Part shown: positions 42,109 to 52,291 of the stretch, one piece after another
Layout: each line of letters starts with the position of its first letter
Position numbering within the stretch: the first letter of the stretch is position 1
NCBI RefSeq assembly: GCF_040954835.1
Contig: NW_027168257.1
Span: forward strand, 588,501 to 652,500
Origin: Lepisosteus oculatus
Taxonomy: Eukaryota > Chordata > Actinopteri > Semionotiformes > Lepisosteidae
Direction of reading: 5' to 3'
Length of the DNA: 64,000 nt
Program-made: the position numbers and the translations under genes
The notes under the pieces: generated by a model
What the model saw: the letters and a program-made list of their open reading frames with translations, nothing else
The model's database searches: none
Told to the model about the DNA's origin: nothing

Positions 42109-42126
42109 TGGGGGCTCGTCCGGGAT
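42109..42126 (+). other. Primer-binding site, tRNA-Pro
   Basis: TGGGGGCTCGTCCGGGAT, the classical tRNA-Pro primer site as in murine leukaemia virus, 4 bp after the LTR. Confidence 0.9.
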
Positions 42127-42226
42127 ATCAAATTCCCGTCCTAAGGATTTTTTTTTGTGTTGCAGAATTTTGGTGTTGGTACAGGATTTTGATTTGTGGA
42201 TTGTGTTTTGGCAAGGTACTGTAGTT

Positions 42227-43597
42227 ATGGCTACTTTTGATTTGCGAAAGTTTGTGGAGGAACCTTCCTTTGAGCAGCTGGATAAGTGTAGGAAGGACGA
42301 ATTGCTCCAAATTGCTGATTACTTCCAGATTCAGGTTTCGACGCAAGTTCTTAAAAGGGACGTCAAGAGAGCTGTGATGGATAGGTTGGTAGAGTTAGAG
42401 GTCATTGCATTAACGAGCAGGTACGCCGGTTCTCCTGGGGCTGGTGCTAAACCTGCTATGGTGGTGGAAGAACAGGACGAGGTGCAGGGGGTGGCTGAAG
42501 ACTTAGTGGAGGCTGAGGTCAAGGCCACCTTGCCTCCCTTTGAACCGTTCTCTCCGGTCTCCGCCGGGTCAAAAAGCGACACTCGCCTGAAAGTTCATTT
42601 GGCCCGCTTGCACATGGAGGCGCAGGAAAAAGCCCAAGTGCGCCAGGCAGAATTTGAATTGCGCCTTGCAATTCGTAAGATGGAGATTGAGGCGGAGAAA
42701 GAGGTTAAGCTCCGACAGCTTGAGCTAGAAGCACGAAAGAATGCTCCTGCTGTGCAGCCAACCCACTCCGAGGCCTCTAGCGTGTCTCCTTTGCAAGATC
42801 CACTCTCTACCACCTTTGATGTAAGTAAGCACATTGCTTTAGTTCCTCTGTTTAGGGAGACGGAAGTTGATTCGTACTTTGGTGCATTCGAGCGAATTGC
42901 CACATCACTTCGTTGGCCTAAGGAGGTTTGGTCACTGCTTTTGCAGTGTAGATTAGTGGGCAAAGCTCAGGAAGTTTGTTCTACACTTTCTTTAGAAGAA
43001 AGTTTGAATTACAATACTGTGAAAGCTGCTATCTTACGGGCTTATGAATTGGTTCCTGAGGCTTATAGACAACGCTTCAGAAATCATCGTAAAGTGTCAG
43101 ACCAGACATTTGTTGAATTTGCTAGAGAGAAGGGCACTCTCTTTGATAAATGGGTTGTAGCCAGTAAAGTGAGTGACTTTAACTCATTGCGTGAGTTAAT
43201 GCTCTTAGAGGAATTTAAGAACTGTTTGCCTGAACGCATTGTTGTGTATTTGAATGAGCAAAAAGTAACTACTTTATCGCAAGTCGCTGTTTTGGCAGAT
43301 GAGTTCGTGCTCACTCATAAGAATGTTTTCATGTCTGTGCGTGCGGAGAAGACTTTGTCTACTCTAAGTTCCCAGTCTCAGTCTCCCCCAGTAAAAACTA
43401 GTTCCTCACGTCTTAAAGAGGAGCGTGAATGTTTTTATTGTCACAAGAGAGGTCATATAATTGCAGATTGTTTGGCCCTAAAACATAAGCAGCAGCAACA
43501 GCAACATCCTAAGAGTGCTGGGTTTGTTAAGACTGTTTCCCGTTCTGCTATTCCTTTGTCTAGTGAAAACAGTCTCCCTGACCCTAGTTATGATTAG
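42227..43597 (+). CDS. Gag-like polyprotein of the Gypsy-type element
   Basis: 456-codon frame starting MATFDLRKFVEEPSF. An N-terminal SAP-like helical segment (LDKCRKDELLQIADYF) lies near residues 16-32. A charged coiled-coil region (AEFELRLAIRKMEIEAEK) lies at about 140-180. A capsid/SCAN-like domain (VPLFRETEVDSYFGAFERIA onward) lies at about 205-370. A CCHC knuckle CFYCHKRGHIIADC lies at about 405-418. It would form the capsid-like particle of the retrotransposon. Confidence 0.85.
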   Translation: MATFDLRKFVEEPSFEQLDKCRKDELLQIADYFQIQVSTQVLKRDVKRAVMDRLVELEVIALTSRYAGSPGAGAKPAMVVEEQDEVQGVAEDLVEAEVKATLPPFEPFSPVSAGSKSDTRLKVHLARLHMEAQEKAQVRQAEFELRLAIRKMEIEAEKEVKLRQLELEARKNAPAVQPTHSEASSVSPLQDPLSTTFDVSKHIALVPLFRETEVDSYFGAFERIATSLRWPKEVWSLLLQCRLVGKAQEVCSTLSLEESLNYNTVKAAILRAYELVPEAYRQRFRNHRKVSDQTFVEFAREKGTLFDKWVVASKVSDFNSLRELMLLEEFKNCLPERIVVYLNEQKVTTLSQVAVLADEFVLTHKNVFMSVRAEKTLSTLSSQSQSPPVKTSSSRLKEERECFYCHKRGHIIADCLALKHKQQQQQHPKSAGFVKTVSRSAIPLSSENSLPDPSYD

Positions 43598-43603
43598 TTA
43601 TTT

Positions 43604-44323
43604 TTTTTCACTTTACCGTGAATCGGGCTCGGCTGCACAGAGGAGAGAGGACAGGTGACAGGGGAGTCACACGCTGGCGGTTTGAATACGCGGAAGATCA
43701 CTGAGGGATCCACAGTATATGGACCCTCCGTGCGCCATCAGTCCACACTCCGGACTCTGAATCCTGCCATCCGAGTTAAGATCTCGGCAGAACCTGAGGC
43801 GCAGTTCCTTCTTAAAACGTAATCTGGTGAGCATTTCTAGAATCGTACTTGTATAGATGCAGCCTTTAATGTGTTGCTAGGTTAAAATTGATGATTTCTT
43901 GAACTTCAGTAGGCAACTGCCCTCTTGATTTCGGATTTAATTTCTTTATTACAGGGGCGCTTTTATGAAGACAGAGTCATGTTCAGGTACTTTGCTTGAT
44001 GGAGGAAGCTCATTTCGGACTCTGTGATCTGCTCACCTGGAAAGGTCTGCTGTACTACTATAAGAGAGAAGTAGAGTCTGGAAGAAGGGACAATTTTATG
44101 ATGCTTTGGAAGATAATGTTTTTTTTTTTCTTTGAAATCGAAATGAATCAGAATATCAGTGCAAAAGACAAACTCTTGGTTTGGTTTAAAGAGATATGGT
44201 TTTAAAACAGACAAAATGTAGAAAACAGGTGTTTCTCACTTTTGGAAAAGAATGGACCGGGGGTAATATTTTACTAGTTGCAGTGCTGATCTCACTGGGT
44301 TACAGTCCTGCAGTATCACACCA
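43604..44323 (+). repeat. R-block, full, leading to tRNA-Arg(ACG)
   Basis: Best complete copy of the leader; same order at 57890-58649. Confidence 0.75.
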
Positions 44324-44396
44324 GGGCCAGTGGCGCAATGGATAACGCGTCTGACTACGGATCAGGAGATTGCAGGTTCGACTCCTGCCTGGCTCG
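44324..44396 (+). tRNA. tRNA-Arg(ACG)
   Basis: 73 nt, GGGCCAGTGGCGCAATGG, anticodon ACG in CTGACTACGGATCAG, T arm GCAGGTTCGACTCCTGC, end CTGGCTCG. All arms pair, boxes A and B are canonical, and T5 is at 44402-44406. Matches the vertebrate tRNA-Arg(ACG) consensus. Functional by sequence; the other copy at 58650 is decaying. Confidence 0.97.
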
Positions 44397-44757
44397 GGTT
44401 GTTTTTAAAAGCATCGGGCTACTCCCTAAGCAGTCTGTGCTACTTACTGCATTGTAATCGTACCCAGTAAGAGATTTCCTTCATGTAAATGAACTGCACC
44501 TGACAGCATTAGAAAAACACCTGGGCTCAGTACGGTGCTGAGAGCTCAGCGTTGCTGTTGTTCTAATTAGCACGCACTGCATCGGCTATGAGCCCGAACT
44601 TTTCAAATATTCCGATCAGTTAGTCAACACGTAGTCCACATGAACGGTAGAAATATTCTCGTCTGTCTCTTGTTTGTATAGAACTGAATGTCCCTGACAA
44701 TGTACTGTTAGTTTTAATTGAAGAACGGCATTTGTGTTCAAATATACCAGACAAGTT
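44397..44757 (+). repeat. tRNA-Arg downstream flank
   Basis: Repeated at 58723-59082 with high identity; ends where the foldback element begins. Confidence 0.7.
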
Positions 44758-45539
44758 ACCGGGGTAAAGTTAGCTTGAAGTTCGAAAACGATTTTGGCAC
44801 GCCTGTAGCGCTTTCACGAAATCTCTTAGAGTTACAAAAACACTTGCTTTGTGTATAAAATACATTGTGGATGCTTTCTCAGCCTTTACTTTTTCGTTTT
44901 TATGACATTTTTTTGACCAAGCACGAATATGCTTTTGTCCATATCTCCGCAATGGAAGCACAGAACGCCTTCAAACCAAAAGCATTTTAAAGACCACGAC
45001 TTGTGGATATTTCCACAGCCTTTACATCAATCTATCGGTGAGCTAATTATCTTTTTTTAAACCTCCGGTTTTTCATCGATGCGTAATTACGCACGAACTG
45101 GAACCCGGGGGACCGCTGTGTGCACACGTTCACAAAGCGAGAAATACTGTTCAATACGGCTTCATGCGAAAAACCCGTATACTGTATGACCATAGGAAGC
45201 AGAACAGCGCGGTCTCCCATTACCCAGACTGTAAGCACGGGAATAAAGCTTTGTTTGATTTCTGAAACCCTTCCTTTACGTCCTGTTTTCATTCAGGTAA
45301 GGGTCAACTATATTCACAATACTACTGACAGCAGGAAGATTAAAATATTCTTTACTCAGCAGCTTATTAAAAACAGCTCCCATGATGTTCAAACCGATTT
45401 TTTACACAGAACACTGACACAGCTTTGTGTTCTGAATCTCTTTTTCTCTTGCTTTTATTTAATGTGGCACAATGCACTGGTTCACAAACCAATAGCATTT
45501 AAACCACAGCACCCACAATGCTGCAGGTAAGTGTTTTGC

Positions 45540-46450
45540 ACACTAAGCAGGTCATCTGACTATTCCCAGCTTTGTTTTGGGTTATGGAACCTTTATTTTT
45601 TTATGATTTTCTGAAGATAACACTACAGGTGGGATGGGTGGGTTGTCTTCATGGCTCAATAGCATTTCAAATACAGCACCCACACTGCTGAAACCAAGTG
45701 TTTTACACACCAGACAGGCCCCCGAACCTCATACAACCTTGCTGTGGCTGTGGCCCCTTTCTTTAATTTTTTTATGATTTTCTGAAGATAACACTACAGG
45801 TAATACACTGGGACAGGTGGGTCGTCTTCATGGCTCAATAGCATTTCAAATACAGCACCCACTCTGCTGAAACCAAGTGTTTTACACACCAGACAGGCCC
45901 CCAAACCTCATACAACCTTACTGTGGCTGTGGCCCCTTTCTTTATTTTGTAATGATTTTCTGAAGATAACACTACAGGTAATACACTGGGACGGGTGGGT
46001 CGTCTTCATGGCTCAATTGCATTTCAAATACAGCACCCACTCTGCTGAAACCAAGTGTTTTACACACCAGACAGGCCCCCAAACCTCATACAACCTTACT
46101 GTGGCTGTGGCCCCTTTCTTTATTTTGTAATGATTTTCTGAAGATAACACTACAGGTAATACACTGGGACGGGTGGGTCGTCTTCATGGCTCAATAGCAT
46201 TTCAAATACAACAGCCACACTGCTGAAACCAGGTGTTTTACACACCAGACAGCCCCCAGAACCTTATACAACCTTGCTGTGGTTGTGGCCCCTTTCTTTA
46301 TTTTTTTATGAGTTTTTCAATATGGCACCATTAGACAGGCGGTACATGGGGATAGTACATCGTGCTCTTCACGAGTCAATAGCTCTTCAAGCACAACAGC
46401 CACAGTGCTGCAACCAGGTGTTTTACACACCAGACAGCTCCCCTAACCTT
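45540..46450 (+). repeat. Left-arm tandem array, about 5 units of 178 bp
   Basis: The motif CACTACAGG recurs at 45621, 45792, 45970 and 46148, with spacings of 171, 178 and 178. Units share GTGTTTTACACACCAGACAG and TCATGGCTCAATAGC; the last unit is diverged. Confidence 0.9.
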
Positions 46451-47144
46451 ATACAACCTCGCTTTGAGTTGTTTAACATTTCTTTCAAATCACTTGGGTT
46501 CATCAATCATTTGATCATTTTTCAGCGTGGAATAAACCTATTACTTGTTCCTTGGAGATTACCATCTGCTGATAAGATATGATCGCTATATTGACCATAT
46601 ACAATTTCTTGCATAAGGAATTCATATTTTGCATACACCGATCCCCCCGGAGTCCCAAGTGATTCTGGTTTTGGAAAGCTAAAGGACAATGAGCTTCACG
46701 ATACCAGGGGGACAGTGGGTGGTCAAGTCTCCCCTAAACAATGGATCTTGTCAGATTATGATGTCAGTGCATTTAATAAATGTTGTTGAACTCTCTTTAG
46801 CCCAAATACAGAGGAGCCCAGACCCAGAATGTTACTGACAGAGAGTGATCTCATTATGTGTGTTTGGATTTTAACAACTATTTTTATTGTTTGCTAGAAC
46901 CAAAACAATCTATGTTAGACATTTTCATCTTCAGCCAAAAATACAAACCTGTCTACGTAGTGTGGTGCAGGTTCTTGTCCCATCCTGCTCTTGGTCCAGG
47001 TTGGAGGGTTGCACCGATTCTGAATCTTGTTAGCTGGTATGGATGGGTTTGGGGGTGTTGATACCAGAGTGGTCCAGGAGGGGGATTCAGGTGTCTCGGG
47101 GGCATTCTTGTTTTTCTATGAGTTCAGGTTGATTCTGTTGGTTC

Positions 47145-47582
47145 TGTCATGAATCTCCCTCACGCAGGCAAGCGCTCCCGCATTCCCTCGAGCTCTCCCC
47201 ATACCAAACGTGCACATGTCAATCAGTCCTCTACTTAAACCCTCATCTGTTCCCCGGTCATTGCTCACGATTGAGATTCTGTCCCGGAGCTTACCTACTA
47301 ACTACGCTTTTGCCTTACTATGACTTCTCCCCTGGACCTCGACCCCGCTTTTCCGACAACTGCTTTAGCCACTCGATTTTGTACCTTCGCCTGTTTTACG
47401 CTTTCTCAGATCCTGACCCCAGCCTGTCTCTTCATTTACGCCTCTGCCTACCGACGCAACTTCTACGCCTTCCCGGACTCGGGCCCCTGCCTGTTTACTC
47501 CGACTACGCCTGCGTCTTGGGCCAACCCTACCAAGGGCACCGCATTGGATCCCTATCCTCAGCAGTCAGCCCCTGCGTGACA
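47145..47582 (+). mobile_element. Solo LTR (Gypsy-type fossil)
   Basis: 438 bp, TGTCATG ... CGTGACA, flanked by a 5-bp duplication GGTTC at 47140-47144 and 47583-47587. C/T-rich 3' half. It lies in the loop of the foldback element. Coding parts lost by LTR-LTR recombination, as the family is known to do. Confidence 0.85.
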
Positions 47583-47829
47583 GGTTCTGAGTGTCTTGGT
47601 TACATCCGTTTGTGTGTATAGATGAAAAAGCTATTGAAGAGCACCCCCACACCCCCCACCCGTCTTGGTGGAAGTTGCCATGTTCAAAAAATCCTAAAAA
47701 GATAATTAAAGTTGCACACAACAAAGCATGACTGTGAAAGGTCAGGAGGCCTGCCTAGTGAGCACAACACTTGATTACAGTCAAAAAAAACAATAAAAAA
47801 TAAAGAAATGTTCCACAACTCAAAGCGAG

Positions 47830-48990
47830 GTTGTATAAGGTTAGGGGAAATGTCTGGTGTAAAACACCTGGTTGCAGCACTGTGGCTGTTGTGCTTGAAG
47901 AGCTATTGACTCATGAATAGCACCCCCCAATCCCCATGTACCGCCTGTCTAATGGTGCCATATTGAAAAACTAAAATTCTTATTAAAAAAATAAATAAAG
48001 GGGCCACAACCACAGAAAGGTTGTATAAGGTTAGGGGACCTGTGTGGTGTGTAAAACACTTGGTTTCAGCAGTGTGGTTGTTGTATTTGAAATGCTATTG
48101 AGCCATGAAGACTACCCACCTATCGCACTGTGTTACCTGTAGTGTTATCTTCAGAAAATCATAAAAAAATAAAGAAAGGGGCCACAGCCACAGCAAGGTT
48201 GTACGAGGTTCTGGGGCCTGTCTGGTGTGTAAAACACTTGGTTTCAGCAGTGTGGGTGCTGTATTTGAAATGCTATTGAGCCATGAAGACGACCCACCTG
48301 TCCCAGTGTATTACCCGTAGTGTTATCTTCAAAAAATCATAAAAAATTAAAGAAAGGGGCCACAGCCACAGCAAGGTTATATAAAGTTAGGGGGCCTGTC
48401 TGGTGTGTAAAACACTTGGTTTCAACAGTGTGGGTGCTGTATTTGAAATGCTATTGAGCCATGAAGACGACCCACCTATCCCAGTGTATTACCTGTAGTG
48501 TTATCTTCAGAAAATCATAAAAAATTAAAGAAAGGGGCCACAGCCACAGCAAGGTTGTACGAGGTCCGGGGGCCTGTCTGGTGTGTAAAACACTTGGTTT
48601 CAGCAGTGTGGGTGCTGTATTTGAAATGCTATTGAGCCATGAAGACGACCCACCTGTCCCAGTGTATTACCCGTAGTGTTATCTTCAAAAAATCATAAAA
48701 AATTAAAGAAAGGGGCCACAGCCACAGCAAGGTTATATAAAGTTAGGGGGCCTGTCTGGTGTGTAAAACACTTGGTTTCAACAGTGTGGGTGCTGTATTT
48801 GAAATGCTATTGAGCCATGAAGATGACCCACCTATCCCAGTGTATTACCTGTAGTGTTATCTTCAGAAAATCCTAAAAAATATAAAGAAAGGTTCCACAA
48901 CCCAAAACAAAGCTGGGAAAAGTCAGAGGACCTGCTTAGTGTGCAAAACACTTGCTGCATTGTGGGTGCTGTGGTTTAAATGCTATTGGT
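47830..48990 (-). repeat. Right-arm tandem array with 356-bp higher-order period
   Basis: CCYGTAGTGTT recurs at 48136, 48313, 48492, 48670 and 48848 (spacings 177-179). Neighbouring units alternate between GGTTGTACGAGGT and GGTTATATAAAGTT (48200, 48378, 48556, 48734), so pairs of units were duplicated. Confidence 0.9.
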
Positions 48991-49730
48991 TTGTGAACAG
49001 AATACCCCTATCCCAATGCATTGTGCCATATTAAATAAAAGCATGACAAAAAGAGATTCAGAATGCAAAGCTGTGTCAGTGTTCTGTGTAAAAAATCGGT
49101 TTGAACATCATGGGAGCTGTTTTTAATAAGCTGCTGAGAAAAGAATATTTTAATCTTCCTGCTGTCAGTAGTATTGTGAATATAGTTGACCCTTACCTGA
49201 ATGAAAACAGGGCGTAAAGGAAGGGTTTCAGAAATCAAACAAAGCTTTATTCCCGTGCTTACAGTCTGGGTAATGGGAGACCGCGCTGTTCTGCTTCCTA
49301 TGGTCATATACGGGTTTTTCGCATGAAGCCGTATTGAACAGTATTTCTCGCGTTGTGAACGTGTGCACACAGCGGTCCCCCGGGTTCCAGTTCGTGCGTA
49401 ATTACGCATCGATGAAAAACCGGAGGTTTAAAAAAAGATAATTAGCTCACTGATAGTTTGATGTAAAGGCTGTGGAAATATCCACAAGTCGTGGTCTTTA
49501 AAATGCATTTGGTTTGACGGCGTTCTGTGCTTCCATTGCGAAGATATGGACAAAAGAATATTCGTGCATGGTCAAAAAAATGTCATAAAATCGAAAAAGT
49601 AAAGGCTGAGAAAGCATCCACAATGTATTTTATACACAAAACAAGCATTCTCGCAACTCTAAGAGGTTTCGTGAAAGCGCTACAGGCGTGCCAAAATCGT
49701 TTTCGAACTTCGAGCTAACTTTACCCCGGT

Positions 49731-49969
49731 CTTCGTCATTGTTCTGTCATCTTTTATTTAAAGGGTTGTATTTCTGCTGCTGAAAATAAGCAACGGTTTT
49801 CTCACAACGCCCTTTGTTCCCAACGGAGCCCTTGTCTGTCATGAAATTCTTCAAAACCTCAAGCTAGAAGAAGAAGAAGACGACAAATATGAAGCGTTAT
49901 AGCAACGACATGCCATGAGACGATCGATAACGATTTCCATAGAATCCCCGCGGTTGCTTGGCAACCGTC
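49731..49969 (+). repeat. Spacer A fragment (U4 promoter side)
   Basis: Last about 240 bp of spacer A; the rest is replaced by the foldback element. Confidence 0.8.
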
Positions 49970-50115
49970 AGCTTTGCGCAGTGGCAGTATCGTAGCCTGT
50001 GAGGTTTAGCCGAGGCGCGATTATTGCTAGTTGAAAACTTTTCCCAATACCCCGCTTCCGCCGGTTTGCAATACAATCGGCGAAAGCAATTTTTGACAGT
50101 CTCGTCAGAGACTGA
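49970..50115 (+). ncRNA. RNU4: U4 snRNA variant, copy 4
   Basis: 146 nt, identical in type to copy 1, with the 5' stem-loop CCTGTGAGGTTTAGCC, Sm site AATTTTTGA and an intact terminal hairpin. A perfect 3' box GTTTAAAGACAGA lies at 50123-50135. It belongs to the duplicated 2.25-7.0 / 49.7-54 kb segment. About 240 bp of native upstream sequence is kept, so it may retain its promoter although the foldback element lies just beyond. Confidence 0.95.
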
Positions 50116-50135
50116 GCAAGGTGTTTAAAGACAGA

Positions 50136-50958
50136 TTTGGTCATGGTGATATCATGGTAGAAAGAAACGAGCTTGTTACGTGTCAACAGAAACGCTCTTT
50201 AGCTCTTTCAGCTTTATGCAGAGAACAGCGTCTGTCGAGATTACTTTTGTGTCAGCGCGAAACGCCGTGTGCTGTCAGTTTGATTTCATATTGCTCGTAG
50301 CGGCGCCTGGCTTTTGTCTGTCAAACGTTAGGTTGCGCTTCTTCATGCTGCATCGTCGGCATGAGTGGAGCATTTTAAACGTCTGTACTTACTGCGCCCC
50401 ATAAGAAATCGTTTGTCCCTGTTCAAAAGAGATTGTGCGATGTCCTGCAGCGTTCGCAAAGCAAACCTTTGACAGTTTGAAAAGAGGAATTTATTCTGCT
50501 TCCTGTGCGTGCAGTAGTTACAAAGTTGAACGTCTTTACACGATCTGCTGCAGTTTTCAGTGGGTGGGCTTTGTCAAATGGCTTGGAAAAACGCACTGTG
50601 TTTCGGCTCGGGAAACATCATGAGCAGTGTCCTGCATGTTTTCTGTGTATAGCTGTCTTTTAACGCGTACAGAATTCATTCGAAATCATTGTTTTCTCCA
50701 ATTAACAAGGGTCCCTTTTTGAACCTGCCAGAAGCATTCTTTCAATGTAACAGATTTACTCCGGGGAAGGGCAGCATGACATTGAGAGTAGCTCAAGCTT
50801 TCAGCACCTTTATCTGACTGCATGTATGCAGACACTGCTCAGAATCCCCTGTAAGATTCTCCTTCAATTCCGTTTTGCAGTGCTTTAGCTCTTTCAAAAG
50901 GCTTCACTTTGCTAGTCACAATCCAAGGCTCATGACAGCATTTGAAAACATTTGCAAC
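50136..50958 (+). repeat. Spacer B
   Basis: Near-identical to 2649-3471. Confidence 0.8.
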
Positions 50959-51009
50959 TGCATTGGCCGGGAATCGAACCTGGGTCAACTGCTTTGAAGG
51001 CAGCTATGC
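50959..51009 (-). pseudogene. tRNA-Gly relic, anticodon TCA
   Basis: Same truncated relic as 3472-3522, with the same replaced 5' part and CTTCAAA loop; an acceptor base also differs (TGCATTGG). Confidence 0.85.
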
Positions 51010-51016
51010 GCAACAC

Positions 51017-51175
51017 TGGCTCGCTCCAGAGTAAATTTCACGTCGAGGGCATATTTTTTTCCATTTTACCGTGAGTCGGGCTCAGCTGCACAGAGGAGAG
51101 AGCAGAGCAATGAGGTCACGGGGAAGAAGGGACAATTTTATGATGCTTTGGAAGATAATGTTTTTTTTTTCTTAT
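51017..51175 (+). repeat. R-block with internal deletion
   Basis: Jumps from GAGGTCACGGGG to AAGAAGGGACAATTTTATG, losing about 470 bp relative to 3527-4125. Confidence 0.8.
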
Positions 51176-52291
51176 ACTGAAAATGAAAGGTAGTTGTTTC
51201 TATATGGACTCAGTCTTTGGAATTTGTATATATATATTTCAGTGATCCCTCAGCCATTCCTTCTGTATTGTAATTCAATTTCTCTTTTAAAATTCCTTCC
51301 CCACTTCTAGGACCTGCAGTTGCTGAACTCCACAATGGCTTCTATTGGAAAGTCTGTGACTGAGACCAAGTAAGTGCTCACTTTTTTATGAAACCATTAT
51401 TTATTTTGGAGCAATGAGCAATTCTTATATAAATGCAATAAAATCATTATGCTCAAACTATGAGAGAGAAAATTAAGGATAATTTAAGAAATCAGTCTTA
51501 GCTTGTTTCTATACACAGATGGTATTATTTATTTTCAAAGGAAACCCGCGAGGATTCCCCTGGTGTGCAAGATGTGCCTGAATACTCTTGATCAGCTTCC
51601 TGCTCACTTGAAGAGGGCGTGTATGAAGCACGCCACGGCAGAAGAGATCAGGATGGCCTCTCAACAGGCGAGGGAGGACATGATGAATCACCTGAAGAAT
51701 GGGGTCATCGTGGATTACCACAGAATAGAGATCGTGTCTGGTGAGGCAAACAGGATAGTGGTTGTAAGACTGCTAGAGTCCTTGGGCCTTTTTGTACATG
51801 GGAAGCCTGAAGACACATTGGCAAGGTGAGATATTTTTAATCTGTAAGGCTTCTGTAGTTTCTTTTTGAAATCATTGTTACAACATATTATGTAAAAGCA
51901 TGTTGAAAAGAATATACCTGCATTCCAGCGGCCCTGAGCAAGAGGCCGCTGTCCAGGAGGAAGAGATGCCAGAGGCTGCTCTAGAAACTGAAACAGAAGC
52001 GGATAAGGAAAGGGAAGATATGAGCTCTGAAGAACTCTATCAGCAGTAAGACTTTTTATTTTTCAGATGTATCTATTTTTTACTAAAATTCTAATTTGTC
52101 TTATAGGTATAAAATGTTTAAACCGGTGTTTTATATCCTTACAGGCCCTGAGTAGTTAAAAAGTATCAGCAGGCCGGAAGAGAGTGGCCCAAGCTGGACT
52201 CTATAGAAAGCACTCCCTGGATGCTCCTCTCCTGATTGGATTCAAACAGTACCTTACCAAGGATCTGGGAGTGGCAAATTATTCTCAGGAG
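51176..52291 (+). pseudogene. Spliced pseudogene copy 2 (recombinase-like N-terminal exons)
   Basis: Fuller copy. Exon 1 is 51311-51369 (ATG 51335, phase 2 donor GTAAGT). Exon 2 is 51541-51825 (KPARIPLVCKMC, HLKRACMKHATAEEIR, then RIVVVRLLESLGLFVHGK). Exon 3 is 51929-52045 (acidic, EEEMPEAALETETEADK). Exon 4 is 52145-52291 (GLYRKHSLDAPLLIGFKQYL). Exons 1-3 splice in frame. At the exon 4 acceptor the phase gives an immediate TGA, and the domain frame has an upstream TAA, so the gene is dead. Exon 2 has one C2HC-like finger (CKMC ... HLKRAC). Exon 4 resembles the SAM-like domain of Crypton/tyrosine-recombinase proteins (inference). Downstream catalytic exons are not found. Confidence 0.6.

Larger units (their letters stand above)
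41228..43597 (+). mobile_element. Ty3/Gypsy-type LTR element: 5' LTR and gag, truncated
   Basis: Inserted in a SINE. 5' LTR 41228-42104, tRNA-Pro primer site, then an open gag with a helical capsid region (SCAN-like) and one CCHC knuckle. The pol region and 3' LTR are missing because the element is cut at about 43600 where the R-block begins. The surviving part looks whole, so the insertion is probably fairly young. Family by gag: Gypsy, Gmr1-like; moderate certainty. Confidence 0.8.
44758..49730. mobile_element. 5-kb foldback element with 178-bp tandem repeats in both arms
   Basis: The ends ACCGGGGTAAAGTTAGCT are inverted copies. The arms 44758-46560 and 47800-49730 are inverted relative to each other: an outer single-copy part of about 750 bp with only a few differences, then tandem 178-bp units. 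The central loop of about 1.2 kb contains a solo LTR. No transposase frame. Outer flanks come from two different blocks (tRNA-Arg flank at left, spacer A at right), so no target duplication can be read and the element sits at a rearrangement. Architecture like Drosophila FB/Galileo foldback elements; superfamily unknown. Confidence 0.85.
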
